From an uncultured Clostridium sp. (GTDB lineage Bacteria; Bacillota; Clostridia; TANB77; CAG-508), in NCBI GenBank assembly GCA_946495905.1, contig CAMMEP010000006.1:1-30120 (forward strand): 30,120 nt of DNA, in the 5' to 3' direction. Below, piece after piece: positions 23,324 through 30,120 of the stretch (the stretch's first letter is position 1; each line of letters starts with the position of its first letter). Position numbers and translations under genes: made by a program. The notes beneath the pieces are model-generated. The model did not search any database. It was given only the letters and a program-made list of their open reading frames with translations, and was not told where the DNA came from.

Positions 23324-24245
23324 TGTATTCCTCCAAAATAATCTTTATGTTATTTTGTACATCCTCCAATCCATTTATCCATATGATATCCTTGTATTTT
23401 CGAAACCAGGTTAATTGTCTTTTTGCATATCTTCTTGTTTCCATTTTTATTTTTTCAATCATTTCTTCTTTTGTTGTTATTCCATTTAAATATTCGACTA
23501 CTTCTTTATAACCTAGTCCTTGCATTGCTGTTGGAAAATTATGATATTTATGAATAAGATTTTTTACTTCTTCTATTAATCCATCTTCAAGCATAATATC
23601 TACTCGTCTATTAATTCTATCATAAAGCTTTTCTCTATCCATATTGATTCCAAATAGGATATAATCGAATTCTGGACCATTTTTTCTGGATTCTTTTTCT
23701 AATTCTGTTTTTGTTTTTCCTGTAGAATGATATATTTCTAAAACTCTACAAATTCTTTTTCGATCGTTATGGCTTATTTTTTGCATTGCTTCTTTATCAA
23801 TTGCTTCTGCCATTTGGTAAAGTTTTTCTAAGCCTTCTTCTTGTTCTATTTGCTCTAATTCTTTTCGATATTCCATGTCTACTTCAATTTCGTTATATTC
23901 AATTCCATAAATTAGAGATTCTAGATATAGTCCAGTACCTCCTACTACAATTGGTACTTTTCCTTTTGCAAGTATCTCTTTAATAGCATTGGTAGCATCT
24001 CTTTTATAATCTGCTACACTGTATCTTTCCTCTGGAGAAACAAAATCAATTAAATAATGCTGTATTCCTTGCATTTCTTCTGGCGTTGGTTTTGCTGTTC
24101 CTATTGTCATATCCTTATAGATCTGCATGGAATCACAAGATACAATCTCTCCATTTATTTGTTTCGCAAGTTCAATAGACAATCCAGTTTTCCCAGAAGC
24201 TGTTGGCCCACCTATTACAATTACTTTTTGCATTTTTAGTCTCAT
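23295..24245 (-). CDS. miaA: tRNA dimethylallyltransferase MiaA
   Basis: MiaA transfers a dimethylallyl group to N6 of adenosine 37 in tRNAs reading UNN codons. The 316-residue protein has the P-loop VIGGPTASGKT (about 10-20), the substrate motif SCDSMQIYKDMTIGTAKPT (about 36-54), VGGTGLYLESL (about 101-111), NDRKRICRVLEIY (about 158-170), and the tRNA-binding AMQGLGYKEVVEYL and RYAKRQLTWFRK near the C-terminus. Two starts are possible: ATG 24245, very close to AGGAAGG, or ATG 24233, thirteen bases away. Neither spacing is ideal. The 3' end overlaps the HlyD-like gene. Confidence 0.95.
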   Translation of the reverse strand: MRLKMQKVIVIGGPTASGKTGLSIELAKQINGEIVSCDSMQIYKDMTIGTAKPTPEEMQGIQHYLIDFVSPEERYSVADYKRDATNAIKEILAKGKVPIVVGGTGLYLESLIYGIEYNEIEVDMEYRKELEQIEQEEGLEKLYQMAEAIDKEAMQKISHNDRKRICRVLEIYHSTGKTKTELEKESRKNGPEFDYILFGINMDREKLYDRINRRVDIMLEDGLIEEVKNLIHKYHNFPTAMQGLGYKEVVEYLNGITTKEEMIEKIKMETRRYAKRQLTWFRKYKDIIWINGLEDVQNNIKIILEEYSEKGNKSTK

Positions 24246-24261
24246 TCCTTCCTAAGGCATA

Positions 24262-24360
24262 AATTTTATTTATTTCATCCTAGTAGTAGAAAATTTTTTA
24301 AGCATTCGCGCGTCGACCAAACGAGCTTTGTAAAAGCGAGTACAAGTCAAAAGAAACCTG
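24262..24360 (-). other. Short GC-richer intergenic segment between the membrane protein gene and miaA
   Basis: The segment holds ATTCGCGCGTCGACC, unusual for these surroundings, and a GCTTT/AAAGC hairpin (about 24325-24337 region) without a T-run. It ends next to AACCTGTCACTCC at the stop codon of the membrane protein. No gene or known RNA was recognised. Confidence 0.35.
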
Positions 24361-25017
24361 TCACTCCAAAACATTACTTCCATTTGCAACATTTTCTGTA
24401 TTTACTTGAATTGTATTTTCGCTTGTTCCATTTGTTACGCTGTTCGTTACGCTATTTACGATTTCATCTTGTATTCCGTTTCCTTGCACAATTTCATTTG
24501 TTGTTTGATTCATTGTTTCAATATCTTCCATTGTATTGGTAATTGTATTTCCAGCTGTTTCATTTGTAACTAGATTTTCTTGCTCTTCGTTTGTTTGCTG
24601 TTGTTCCATAATCAAACTTACTACTTGCTCTTGAATGTTTTTAAAGTACGAACACTCAATTATTAAAAGAATAACTAAAACAATGCCTAGCACTATTCCT
24701 CTATTTCTTAAAACATTACTTTTTAAACTTCCTATTTTATTTCTATTGTAAGATTTAGCGAGCAATGGCAATACAATAATTCCGTTAATCGGTACAAATA
24801 AGAAGATAATTAAATCCTTGCCTGTTTCTGATACTTCTGTAATTTCAATACTTCTTGTACTAATCCAATATACAATAGAAGTAAGTATGTACATAATGGC
24901 AGTACCTGCTGCAATAAAAATTAGTTTTTCTTTCTTGCTTAAATTTCCTAAATTATAGTACATTAGTACAATAGAAACAATATTTAAAATAATAATAAAT
25001 AATAAAATAACTAGCAT
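24361..25017 (-). CDS. Four-helix membrane protein with Asn/Thr/Glu-rich tail
   Basis: I do not recognise this protein. From the ATG at 25017, GAGGAG lies about six bases upstream, so I prefer it to the more distant upstream ATG at 25071 inside mutL. It has hydrophobic helices at about residues 1-22, 30-50, 66-87 and 108-126. These are followed by an extracytoplasmic low-complexity tail of about 90 residues rich in Thr, Asn, Glu and Gln (NTITNTMEDIETMNQTTNE). Its start lies 29 bp after the mutL stop, so it is likely co-transcribed. The tail resembles a surface-exposed linker rather than a folded domain. Confidence 0.7.
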   Translation of the reverse strand: MLVILLFIIILNIVSIVLMYYNLGNLSKKEKLIFIAAGTAIMYILTSIVYWISTRSIEITEVSETGKDLIIFLFVPINGIIVLPLLAKSYNRNKIGSLKSNVLRNRGIVLGIVLVILLIIECSYFKNIQEQVVSLIMEQQQTNEEQENLVTNETAGNTITNTMEDIETMNQTTNEIVQGNGIQDEIVNSVTNSVTNGTSENTIQVNTENVANGSNVLE

Positions 25018-25045
25018 TTTTTCTCCTCTTTCTTTTTCAACTGTT

Positions 25046-27385
25046 CTATCTTCTAGAAAACTTCTTCTCAATATCTACCCTCGTCATTCTTATTGCAGTT
25101 GGTCTTCCATGTGGGCAAGTAAATGGATTTGGCAATACTAATAGTTGTCTCATTAAATTGTCTACCTCTTCCTTTGTTAATGCCATATTTGCTTTTACTG
25201 CTGCCTTACATGCAACGGTTGCAATAAATTTTTCTTCAATTTCTTGCTTTGCAGTTCTTGCAACGGTGTTTATTTCATCTAAGGTCTCCAAGAATAATTC
25301 TTTGGTATCTAAATCTAGACAAACCGTAGGAACTCCACTAAGTTTTATGGTGTTTTCTCCAAACTCTTCTAACACAAAGCCAGCTTTTTCAAAAATCTCC
25401 ATATTATCTTTTGCTATTTGCATGTCTTTATGACTTAAATTAATGATGTCAGGAAGTAACATTAATTGTGAATCTTTATTCGTATCACTATAATAATTTG
25501 CTTTTATTTTCTCATACATAATTCTTTCATGTGCAGCATGTTGGTCAATAATGTATAATTCGTTATCCATTTCGATAATAATGTAGGTTGAAAATGCAAT
25601 TCCAATGTATTTATAATATGGAATTTCGTTTTTTGGCATTTTTTCAAAAAGCGATACATTTTCTGCTGTTTTCAATTCTTCGCTATCTACTTTGTATTCA
25701 TCTTTCTTTTCTTCCACTTTTGGTTCTTCTTTAATTACTTTTCCAAAAGTACGTGCATACATTTCATCAAAATTTTTATAGTCTGGTTCTATTTTTAAAT
25801 TATCTAATTCATGCATTTTTTCATTAATTTCTGATAAGTCTACTCTTTTTGTTTCTTCTAGATTTTCTGTGTTTGCTTCTTGTTTTGTATTATCACTTGT
25901 CTCTTCTTTGCTATCATTTTTATTGTGATAGATTTGTGCAATAAAGTTTTTCGTTTCGTCAATATCGTCTTCTTGCTCTTCGTCTTTTTTCTTATTTCCA
26001 AATCTACCAAATAGTTTTGAAAAGGCACCTTCTTCTTTTTGTGGTTCTACGTTTATATCTTGTGCATAAGACATGTTTTGCATATTTTCTACTTGCTTGT
26101 TTTCTTCTATATTTTCCGTTTTATCTAATTGATTTTCTTTGCCAAATAAATCATCTTCATTATTTTCTTCTTTGTTATTCTGTAAGATAGATATATTACT
26201 AATAGGAGCATTTTTCATTTTATTAATTTCTGCTAAAATATCTACCACATTTTCTTCTTTTTTTGGATCTTCCAAATTACTATTTTCTAATTTTGGTGTT
26301 GTTACTGGAGTTGTGCTTGCCACAGTGGTATTCATTTTCCAGCTACTTGCTTGTGCTTGTTTATCTAATTCAATTTTCGTTCTATCTGGTATTAAATCTT
26401 CTTTTAATAAACTGTCTTTAATAGCATGATAAACCGCTTTAAATATTTTATTTTCATCTTCAAAACGAACTTCTAATTTAGCAGGATGCACATTTACATC
26501 CACTTTTTGTGGATTCATTTCAATATTTAATACTAAAAATCCATATTTTCCAATGGTTAAAAGTCCTTTGTATCCTTGCTCTGCTGCACTTGTTAAAATT
26601 TTATCTTTAATATATCTTTTATTTACGAAAAATAATTGGTTGGATCTATTAGAACGTGCAACAATTGGCTTTCCAATTACTCCTTTTATTTTAATATCTT
26701 CATATTCATAATTAACATCAATAATATTTTCGGACACATCTTTTCCGTAAATGCTATATATAACGGATTTCATATCTCCATTTCCAGAAGTTTGTATAAT
26801 TACTTTTCCAGAATTGATTAATTTAATAGCAATATTTGGATTTACTAATGCAATTCTTGTTACAACATCCTCGATGTATCCTGCTTCTGTAAAGTCTTTC
26901 TTTAGGAATTTATATCTAACTGGTGTGTTATAAAATAAATCTGTTACAGTTATGGTGCTTCCTTTTGGACATCCTGCATCTTCTATATTGATGACATTTC
27001 CACCTTTTATTTCTATTTTTTTACCTATTTCGTTTTCTTCTGTTCTAGAAATAAGTTCTACATGGCTAATAGCTGCAATACTTGCTAGAGCCTCGCCTCT
27101 AAACCCCATGGAAGTTACCGTTTCTAGGTCCCCCGCTTGTCTTATTTTACTAGTTGCATGTCTTTCAAATGCAATTTCCATGTCATCTGGCATGAAACCT
27201 TTTCCATTGTCTGTAATACGAATATACGATATACCACCATTTTTTGTTTCTATTGTTATATTGTTTGCCCCTGCATCGATGGAATTTTCAACTAATTCTT
27301 TTACAACCGATGCTGGTCTTTCTATTACTTCACCAGCTGCTATTTTATTTATTGTTAAATCGTCTAATAAAACTATATTACCCAT
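25046..27385 (-). CDS. mutL: DNA mismatch repair protein MutL
   Basis: MutL couples mismatch recognition to strand removal. The 779-residue protein has the GHKL ATPase motifs: IAAGEVIERPASVVKELVEN (15-34, with the catalytic Glu in KELVENS), TDNGKGF (58-64) and GFRGEALASI (94-103). VNKRYIKDK and NVHPAKLEVRF complete the N-terminal half. A long, charged, poorly conserved linker (about 350-570) follows, then a dimerisation domain with the endonuclease motif DQHAAHERIMYE (614-625) and PHGRPT near the end. The protein is therefore of the nicking type, as in bacteria lacking MutH. mutS is not in the window. AGGAGG is close to the ATG. Confidence 0.96.
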   Translation of the reverse strand: MGNIVLLDDLTINKIAAGEVIERPASVVKELVENSIDAGANNITIETKNGGISYIRITDNGKGFMPDDMEIAFERHATSKIRQAGDLETVTSMGFRGEALASIAAISHVELISRTEENEIGKKIEIKGGNVINIEDAGCPKGSTITVTDLFYNTPVRYKFLKKDFTEAGYIEDVVTRIALVNPNIAIKLINSGKVIIQTSGNGDMKSVIYSIYGKDVSENIIDVNYEYEDIKIKGVIGKPIVARSNRSNQLFFVNKRYIKDKILTSAAEQGYKGLLTIGKYGFLVLNIEMNPQKVDVNVHPAKLEVRFEDENKIFKAVYHAIKDSLLKEDLIPDRTKIELDKQAQASSWKMNTTVASTTPVTTPKLENSNLEDPKKEENVVDILAEINKMKNAPISNISILQNNKEENNEDDLFGKENQLDKTENIEENKQVENMQNMSYAQDINVEPQKEEGAFSKLFGRFGNKKKDEEQEDDIDETKNFIAQIYHNKNDSKEETSDNTKQEANTENLEETKRVDLSEINEKMHELDNLKIEPDYKNFDEMYARTFGKVIKEEPKVEEKKDEYKVDSEELKTAENVSLFEKMPKNEIPYYKYIGIAFSTYIIIEMDNELYIIDQHAAHERIMYEKIKANYYSDTNKDSQLMLLPDIINLSHKDMQIAKDNMEIFEKAGFVLEEFGENTIKLSGVPTVCLDLDTKELFLETLDEINTVARTAKQEIEEKFIATVACKAAVKANMALTKEEVDNLMRQLLVLPNPFTCPHGRPTAIRMTRVDIEKKFSRR

Positions 27386-27425
27386 TTATTTCCTCCGATT
27401 ATTATTCTTTTGATTATTCCATAGA

Positions 27426-27455
27426 ATTATATCATTATTTTGTGTTTTTTGTATA
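27426..27455 (-). promoter_or_regulatory. Probable mutL promoter
   Basis: A perfect TATAAT (27426-27431) with TATACA (27450-27455) 18 bp upstream on the minus strand, about 40 bp before the mutL ATG. Confidence 0.5.
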
Positions 27456-27573
27456 GTTTTTTTGACAATTTTTTTATATTTTTTAAGAGTAACCTTTTTT
27501 TGTATTTTGAATACTATATACCATACGAAAGAACTTAAAAAAACAATTAAAAGTTTCATAAGGAGGTTAAGAG

Positions 27574-27699
27574 ATGGGAAATTGTTGTTGTAATAATAGC
27601 GAACTATTATGGTTCATAATCCTATTCTTACTACTTTTCTGTTGTGGAGGTAACAACTGTTGTAGTAACGGATGTTGTAACAACTCTTGTGGTTGCTAA
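27574..27699 (+). CDS. 41-residue cysteine-rich hydrophobic peptide
   Basis: The frame encodes MGNCCCNNSELLWFI, a single hydrophobic helix (about residues 10-22), then a Cys/Gly/Asn tail with CCGGNNCCSNGCC. Twelve of 41 residues are cysteine. AAGGAGG is eleven bases from the ATG, so it is very probably translated. Similar short CC-rich peptides in Clostridia are sometimes labelled chorion class high-cysteine protein; that name has no functional basis. Spore-coat, metal-binding or membrane roles are all open. It is one of the few plus-strand genes here and is paired with 27738-27857. Confidence 0.75.
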   Translation: MGNCCCNNSELLWFIILFLLLFCCGGNNCCSNGCCNNSCGC

Positions 27700-27737
27700 T
27701 TCACACAATACTTACCATTTGAAAGGAGGGGAAAATT

Positions 27738-27857
27738 ATGCCAGAAAATAGAGGATGCGGATGTGGCTTCGGATTTGGTGACGATTGCTGCTGGATAATC
27801 ATCGTATTAATATTAATATGTTGTTGCTGTGGTGGTAACAGAGGTGGATGTTGCTAA
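27738..27857 (+). CDS. 39-residue cysteine-rich hydrophobic peptide, paralogue of the preceding
   Basis: The frame reads MPENRGCGCGFGFGDDCCW, a hydrophobic helix (IIIVLILI, about residues 20-27), then CCCCGGNRGGCC. Ten of 39 residues are cysteine. GAAAGGAGG precedes the ATG by nine bases. It shares the design Cys cluster, hydrophobic helix, CCGGN tail with the peptide at 27574 and lies 38 bp downstream in the same direction. A terminator follows, so the two form a small two-gene unit. Confidence 0.75.
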   Translation: MPENRGCGCGFGFGDDCCWIIIVLILICCCCGGNRGGCC

Positions 27858-27883
27858 TTAGAATTTAATTAGTATAGATACAC

Positions 27884-27928
27884 AAAAAAAGATTGGGCTA
27901 TCTTTTTTAAGATTTCCAATCTTTTTTA
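27884..27928 (+). terminator. Intrinsic terminator of the cysteine-rich peptide unit
   Basis: AAAAAAGATTGG pairs with CCAATCTTTTTT (27916-27927) around a 19-base loop that can itself fold. A T-run follows on the plus strand. With A-runs at its left side it may also serve the opposing 44-residue gene. Confidence 0.8.
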
Positions 27929-27990
27929 TTTCCTATTTTTATTTTCTAAATATACTAACTTATATTGTATTATAAGTTATACATCCTATT

Positions 27991-28125
27991 TTATCTTATT
28001 TTATTATTTTCTTTTCTTCTATCTTCTTTTCTTTTATCTTTTTTAGTTGCTTCATCAGCCTTTCTTCTGTCATTTTTATTTTTTCTTCTATCTTCAAACA
28101 TTCTTCCTTTACTATCCACTATCAT
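27991..28125 (-). CDS. 44-residue highly charged protein
   Basis: The frame starts MIVDSKGRMFEDRRKNKNDR and continues with repeated DRRK/KDKRK-like units, ending NNKIR. It is composed almost wholly of Lys, Arg, Asp and Glu. AAAGGAG lies about eight bases before the ATG and a perfect promoter lies at 28160-28188, so expression is likely. The V-D-x-K-G-R-M-F opening is reminiscent of short clostridial proteins of unknown role. The repeated basic/acidic pairs recall the FtsK linker region of this window, but composition alone is not evidence of homology. Confidence 0.6.
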   Translation of the reverse strand: MIVDSKGRMFEDRRKNKNDRRKADEATKKDKRKEDRRKENNKIR

Positions 28126-28159
28126 ACGTATTTCTCCTTTTTTTCTTTAACTTATTCAA

Positions 28160-28188
28160 ATTGTAGCATTTGTATTATTGTTTGTCAA
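28160..28188 (-). promoter_or_regulatory. Strong sigma-A promoter of the 44-residue protein gene
   Basis: Minus-strand TTGACA (28183-28188) and TACAAT (28160-28165) with exactly 17 bp between them. It is among the best matches to the consensus in the window. Confidence 0.75.
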
Positions 28189-28217
28189 GGGATTTTATTC
28201 TTGTTTTCTAATATTGC

Positions 28218-28255
28218 AAAAGTAGGCAGAAAGATTGAATTTCTGCCTACTTTTT
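28218..28255 (-). terminator. Intrinsic terminator after the 134-residue gene
   Basis: A perfect 15-bp inverted repeat (AAAAGTAGGCAGAAA and its complement) around GATTGAA. It starts within a few bases of the stop codon at 28258 and isolates that gene from the promoter at 28160-28188. Confidence 0.8.
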
Positions 28256-28257
28256 GT

Positions 28258-28662
28258 TCAAACAACCATGTGTATGGTTATTTCTATTTTGGGATTTAAA
28301 GATATTGTCATGTGGTAGCAAAATTCTTTGTTTCTTTTTTCCTCAATTTCATCAAAAATTTTCTTTACATCCTTTACTACCTCTTTGAATTGTTCTCTTT
28401 TCACATATTGTGAAATATAATTGGCTATACTTCCATGACCTAATAGAACGACGTCCTCATAATAGGAAGCTTGCTCTTTTATAATGAGCAAGTGAGAATT
28501 TTTCGGTGGATAACAAGACTGTATTTCCCACTGAAGTCTGCTCATGAGCCAATAAAACAAAGTATCTTTTTCCCTTTCTCTTGGACTTTTTTCGGTGTTT
28601 ATTAATTCTTTATTTATATCCGCCAAAGTCCGTGCTGCAGCAAAATATTTTTCATTTACCAT
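28258..28662 (-). CDS. Unknown 134-residue soluble protein
   Basis: I do not recognise this protein. It is soluble and mixed helix/strand in appearance. It contains a helical N-terminus (about 1-30) rich in charged residues, WLMSRLQWEIQSCYP near 38-52, then LLIIKEQASYYEDVVLLGHG (about 58-77) and a helical stretch with EVVKDVKKIFDEIEEKRNK. The end is beta-like (YHMTISLNPKIEITIHMVV). AAAGGAG lies ten bases before the ATG. It stands alone between tRNA-Gln and a strong terminator. Composition resembles its neighbours, giving no sign of recent transfer. Confidence 0.55.
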   Translation of the reverse strand: MVNEKYFAAARTLADINKELINTEKSPREREKDTLFYWLMSRLQWEIQSCYPPKNSHLLIIKEQASYYEDVVLLGHGSIANYISQYVKREQFKEVVKDVKKIFDEIEEKRNKEFCYHMTISLNPKIEITIHMVV

Positions 28663-28714
28663 GGAAAAATTTCTCCTTTCTGGATGTTTACTGGTTCTAT
28701 ATGTTATAACTAAG

Positions 28715-28733
28715 GAGTAAGTATTCCTTACTC
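28715..28733. repeat. Small palindrome upstream of the 134-residue gene
   Basis: GAGTAAG and CTTACTC flank TATTC in a perfect 7-bp stem, with no T-run. It lies between tRNA-Gln and the gene at 28258-28662, so it could be an operator or leader hairpin, or the tail of the tRNA transcript. Function is unknown. Confidence 0.4.
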
Positions 28734-28817
28734 AATAGAGAATAAAGGAAATAAATAATACAAAAACTACTGCTTATACGATACTATTATATAATAAATT
28801 AACATAATTTGCAAGTT

Positions 28818-28892
28818 TGGCTGGGGTACTGTGATTCGAACACAGGAATGTCGGAGTCAGAGTCCGATGCCTTACCGCTTGGCGATACCCCA
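28818..28892 (-). tRNA. tRNA-Gln (anticodon CUG)
   Basis: On the minus strand the 75-base gene opens with TGGGGTATCGCCAAGCGGTA. Its anticodon arm is TCGGA-CTCTGAC-TCCGA, with CTG at 34-36. The T-arm is CTGTG-TTCGAAT-CACAG. The acceptor stem closes as TACCCCA-G and the terminal CCA is encoded. The 5' sequence is characteristic of bacterial tRNA-Gln. It reads CAG. Confidence 0.95.
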
Positions 28893-28898
28893 ATGTGT

Positions 28899-28964
28899 GA
28901 ACAAAAGAGAGTGCCCCTTTTGTTCCTAGACTTCGGTGAACTTTTAAGAGTGTCCCCAAAGTTC
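28899..28964. repeat. Two related hairpins between enolase and tRNA-Gln
   Basis: GAACAAAAG / CTTTTGTTC (28899-28925) and GAACTTT / AAAGTTC (28938-28964) form two adjacent hairpins. Their loops carry AGAGTGCCC and AAGAGTGTCCCC, so they look like diverged copies of one repeat. They lie directly after the enolase stop codon. They resemble dispersed GGGGACACTCTT-type repeats, and could also act as terminators although T-runs are weak. Confidence 0.5.
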
Positions 28965-28975
28965 AATTTTATTTA

Positions 28976-30120
28976 TTATTTTATAGCTTTTCTTCCTCTA
29001 AATACTGCTACATCTTCTAATTCATCTTCAATGTTTAGAAGTCTATTGTATTTAGCAACTCTATCTGTTCTACATGGTGCACCAGTTTTAATTTGTCCAG
29101 CATTTGTAGCTACTGCAACATCTGCTAAAGTTGTGTCTTCTGTTTCACCACTTCTATGAGAAACTACTGCTGTATATCCATTTTTATGAGCTAGTTCAAT
29201 AGCATCTAATGTTTCTGTTAATGTTCCTATTTGGTTTAATTTAATTAATATGCTATTTGCAACTCCCATATCAATTCCTTTTTGTAATCTCTTGATGTTT
29301 GTAACAAATAAATCATCACCAACAAGTTGTACTTTGTCTCCAATTTTTTCTGTTAATAGCTTCCAAGATTCCCAATCTTCTTCTGCTAATCCATCTTCAA
29401 TAGAGATTATTGGATAATTATTTGCTAAATCTACAACAAAGTCTACCATTTGTTCTTTTGTCTTGAATTCTCCTGTTTTCCAGAATAGATATCCGTCTTT
29501 TCCTACTTTTTTAGCTTCATCAAACATTTCTGTTGAAGCACAGTCTAATGCTAGGCATACATCTTTTCCTGGAACATATCCAGCTTTTTCTATAGCTTCC
29601 ATAATTAAATCTAATGCTTCTTTTTCGCTAGATACATTTGGTGCGAATCCACCTTCATCACCAACACCTGTTGATAATCCTTTTTCTTTTAATACTTTCT
29701 TTAAGTTGTGGTATACTTCTACACCCATTCTCATACATTCTTTAAAAGATTTTGCTCCTACTGGCATAATCATGAATTCTTGTACTGTTAATCCGCTATC
29801 TGCATGTTTTCCACCATTCATAATGTTCATCATTGGAACTGGTAATTCTTTTGCATTTACTCCTCCAATGTAGTTATATAGGCTCATTCCAAGAGATGCT
29901 GCTGCTGCTTTAGCTACTGCTAAAGATACACCAAGTGTAGCATTTGCTCCTAATTTTGCTTTGTTTTCTGTTCCATCAATGTCTATTAGCATTTTGTCTA
30001 TTTTTACTTGCTCATAAACATTCATTCCTTCTAATTTATCAGCAATAATATTATTTACATTATCTACTGCTTTTTGAACACCTTTTCCTAAATATCTATC
30101 TTTATCTCCATCACGTAATT
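28976..30120 (-). CDS. eno: Enolase, 5' end beyond the window
   Basis: Enolase dehydrates 2-phosphoglycerate to phosphoenolpyruvate in glycolysis. The reading frame runs uninterrupted to the window edge, beginning there with LRDGDKDRYLGKGVQKAVDN, so the start codon and about 50 N-terminal residues are missing. Internal methionines (such as that at 30025) are not the start. Visible motifs are KLGANATLGVSLA, PMMNIMNGGKHAD, GVGDEGGFAPN, the magnesium-binding SIEDGLAEEDW and VGDDLFVTN, the catalytic lysine region SILIKLNQIGTLTET and SHRSGETEDTT. The C-terminus KAIK is short but normal. Confidence 0.97.
   Translation of the reverse strand, partial: LRDGDKDRYLGKGVQKAVDNVNNIIADKLEGMNVYEQVKIDKMLIDIDGTENKAKLGANATLGVSLAVAKAAAASLGMSLYNYIGGVNAKELPVPMMNIMNGGKHADSGLTVQEFMIMPVGAKSFKECMRMGVEVYHNLKKVLKEKGLSTGVGDEGGFAPNVSSEKEALDLIMEAIEKAGYVPGKDVCLALDCASTEMFDEAKKVGKDGYLFWKTGEFKTKEQMVDFVVDLANNYPIISIEDGLAEEDWESWKLLTEKIGDKVQLVGDDLFVTNIKRLQKGIDMGVANSILIKLNQIGTLTETLDAIELAHKNGYTAVVSHRSGETEDTTLADVAVATNAGQIKTGAPCRTDRVAKYNRLLNIEDELEDVAVFRGRKAIK

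Noticed and set aside
25018..25071. Upstream ATG (25071) as the start of the four-helix membrane protein
   Set aside because: It lies within mutL and lacks a ribosome binding site, whereas the ATG at 25017 follows GAGGAG at normal spacing.
27965..28150. Hydrophobic plus-strand frame opposite the 44-residue gene
   Set aside because: It is the complement of a Lys/Arg/Glu-rich coding sequence and lacks a ribosome binding site; promoter and terminator support the minus strand.
28774..28959. 61-codon minus-strand frame over tRNA-Gln
   Set aside because: It covers the whole tRNA gene, has no plausible ribosome binding site and is explained by the tRNA.
28976..30025. Methionine at 30025 as the enolase start
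   Set aside because: Upstream in-frame codons to the window edge encode conserved enolase sequence, so the gene is 5'-truncated by the window.

Overview
The window is a low-GC (roughly 30 %) stretch of a Gram-positive chromosome. Gene content and order fit the class Clostridia of the Firmicutes: sepF-divIVA, radA-disA, an FtsK/SpoIIIE translocase, CdaA, and strong AGGAGG ribosome binding sites. A gut or otherwise uncultured clostridial lineage is plausible, but no species can be named. Almost every gene is on the minus strand. The only clear plus-strand genes are two tiny cysteine-rich peptides near 27.6-27.9 kb.

Layout, left to right (most genes read right to left). 1-3953: a Tad/Flp-pilus-type operon with a CpaB/SAF membrane protein, two ParA/TadZ-like proteins lacking a recognisable P-loop, and CpaF. 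The cpaF reading frame is broken twice within about 200 bases. 4129-4599: a DUF2651-like membrane protein with an Asn/Cys-rich tail. 4759-8886: TruA, the membrane diadenylate cyclase CdaA, a 42-residue membrane peptide, a membrane-anchored cyclophilin and DisA, followed by RadA (9000-10370). Two c-di-AMP synthases therefore lie within about 3.4 kb. 10499-13586: an uncharacterised membrane protein and a GH15-type glycoside hydrolase. 13658-13803: a 146-bp element bounded by ~27-bp inverted repeats. 13836-19544: a beta-CASP metallo-beta-lactamase RNase-like protein, a coiled-coil orphan and FtsK/SpoIIIE. 19732-21899: RsmD with a coiled-coil partner, then SepF-DivIVA. 22040-27385: a HlyD-like protein, MiaA, a membrane protein and MutL. 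27574-28892: the Cys-rich pair, a charged 44-residue protein, an unknown 134-residue protein and tRNA-Gln(CUG). 28976-end: enolase, cut by the window edge.

The strongest non-coding signal is a shared promoter architecture. Upstream of the pilus operon, of rsmD and of sepF-divIVA there are TGTAAY-like hexamers spaced 11 bp apart (an exact four-copy ladder at two loci, one phase slip at the third). In each case the proximal hexamer ends 15 bp from the -35 element of a sigma-A-like promoter. This is the geometry expected for a PhoB/OmpR-family response regulator such as WalR or PhoP, and it would tie surface pili and cell division to one regulator.

Scattered GGGACAGG/CCTGTCCC hairpin repeats lie between genes near 2.26, 8.9, 10.4 and 17.1 kb. 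They look like remnants of a REP/MITE family; no transposase is present in the window.
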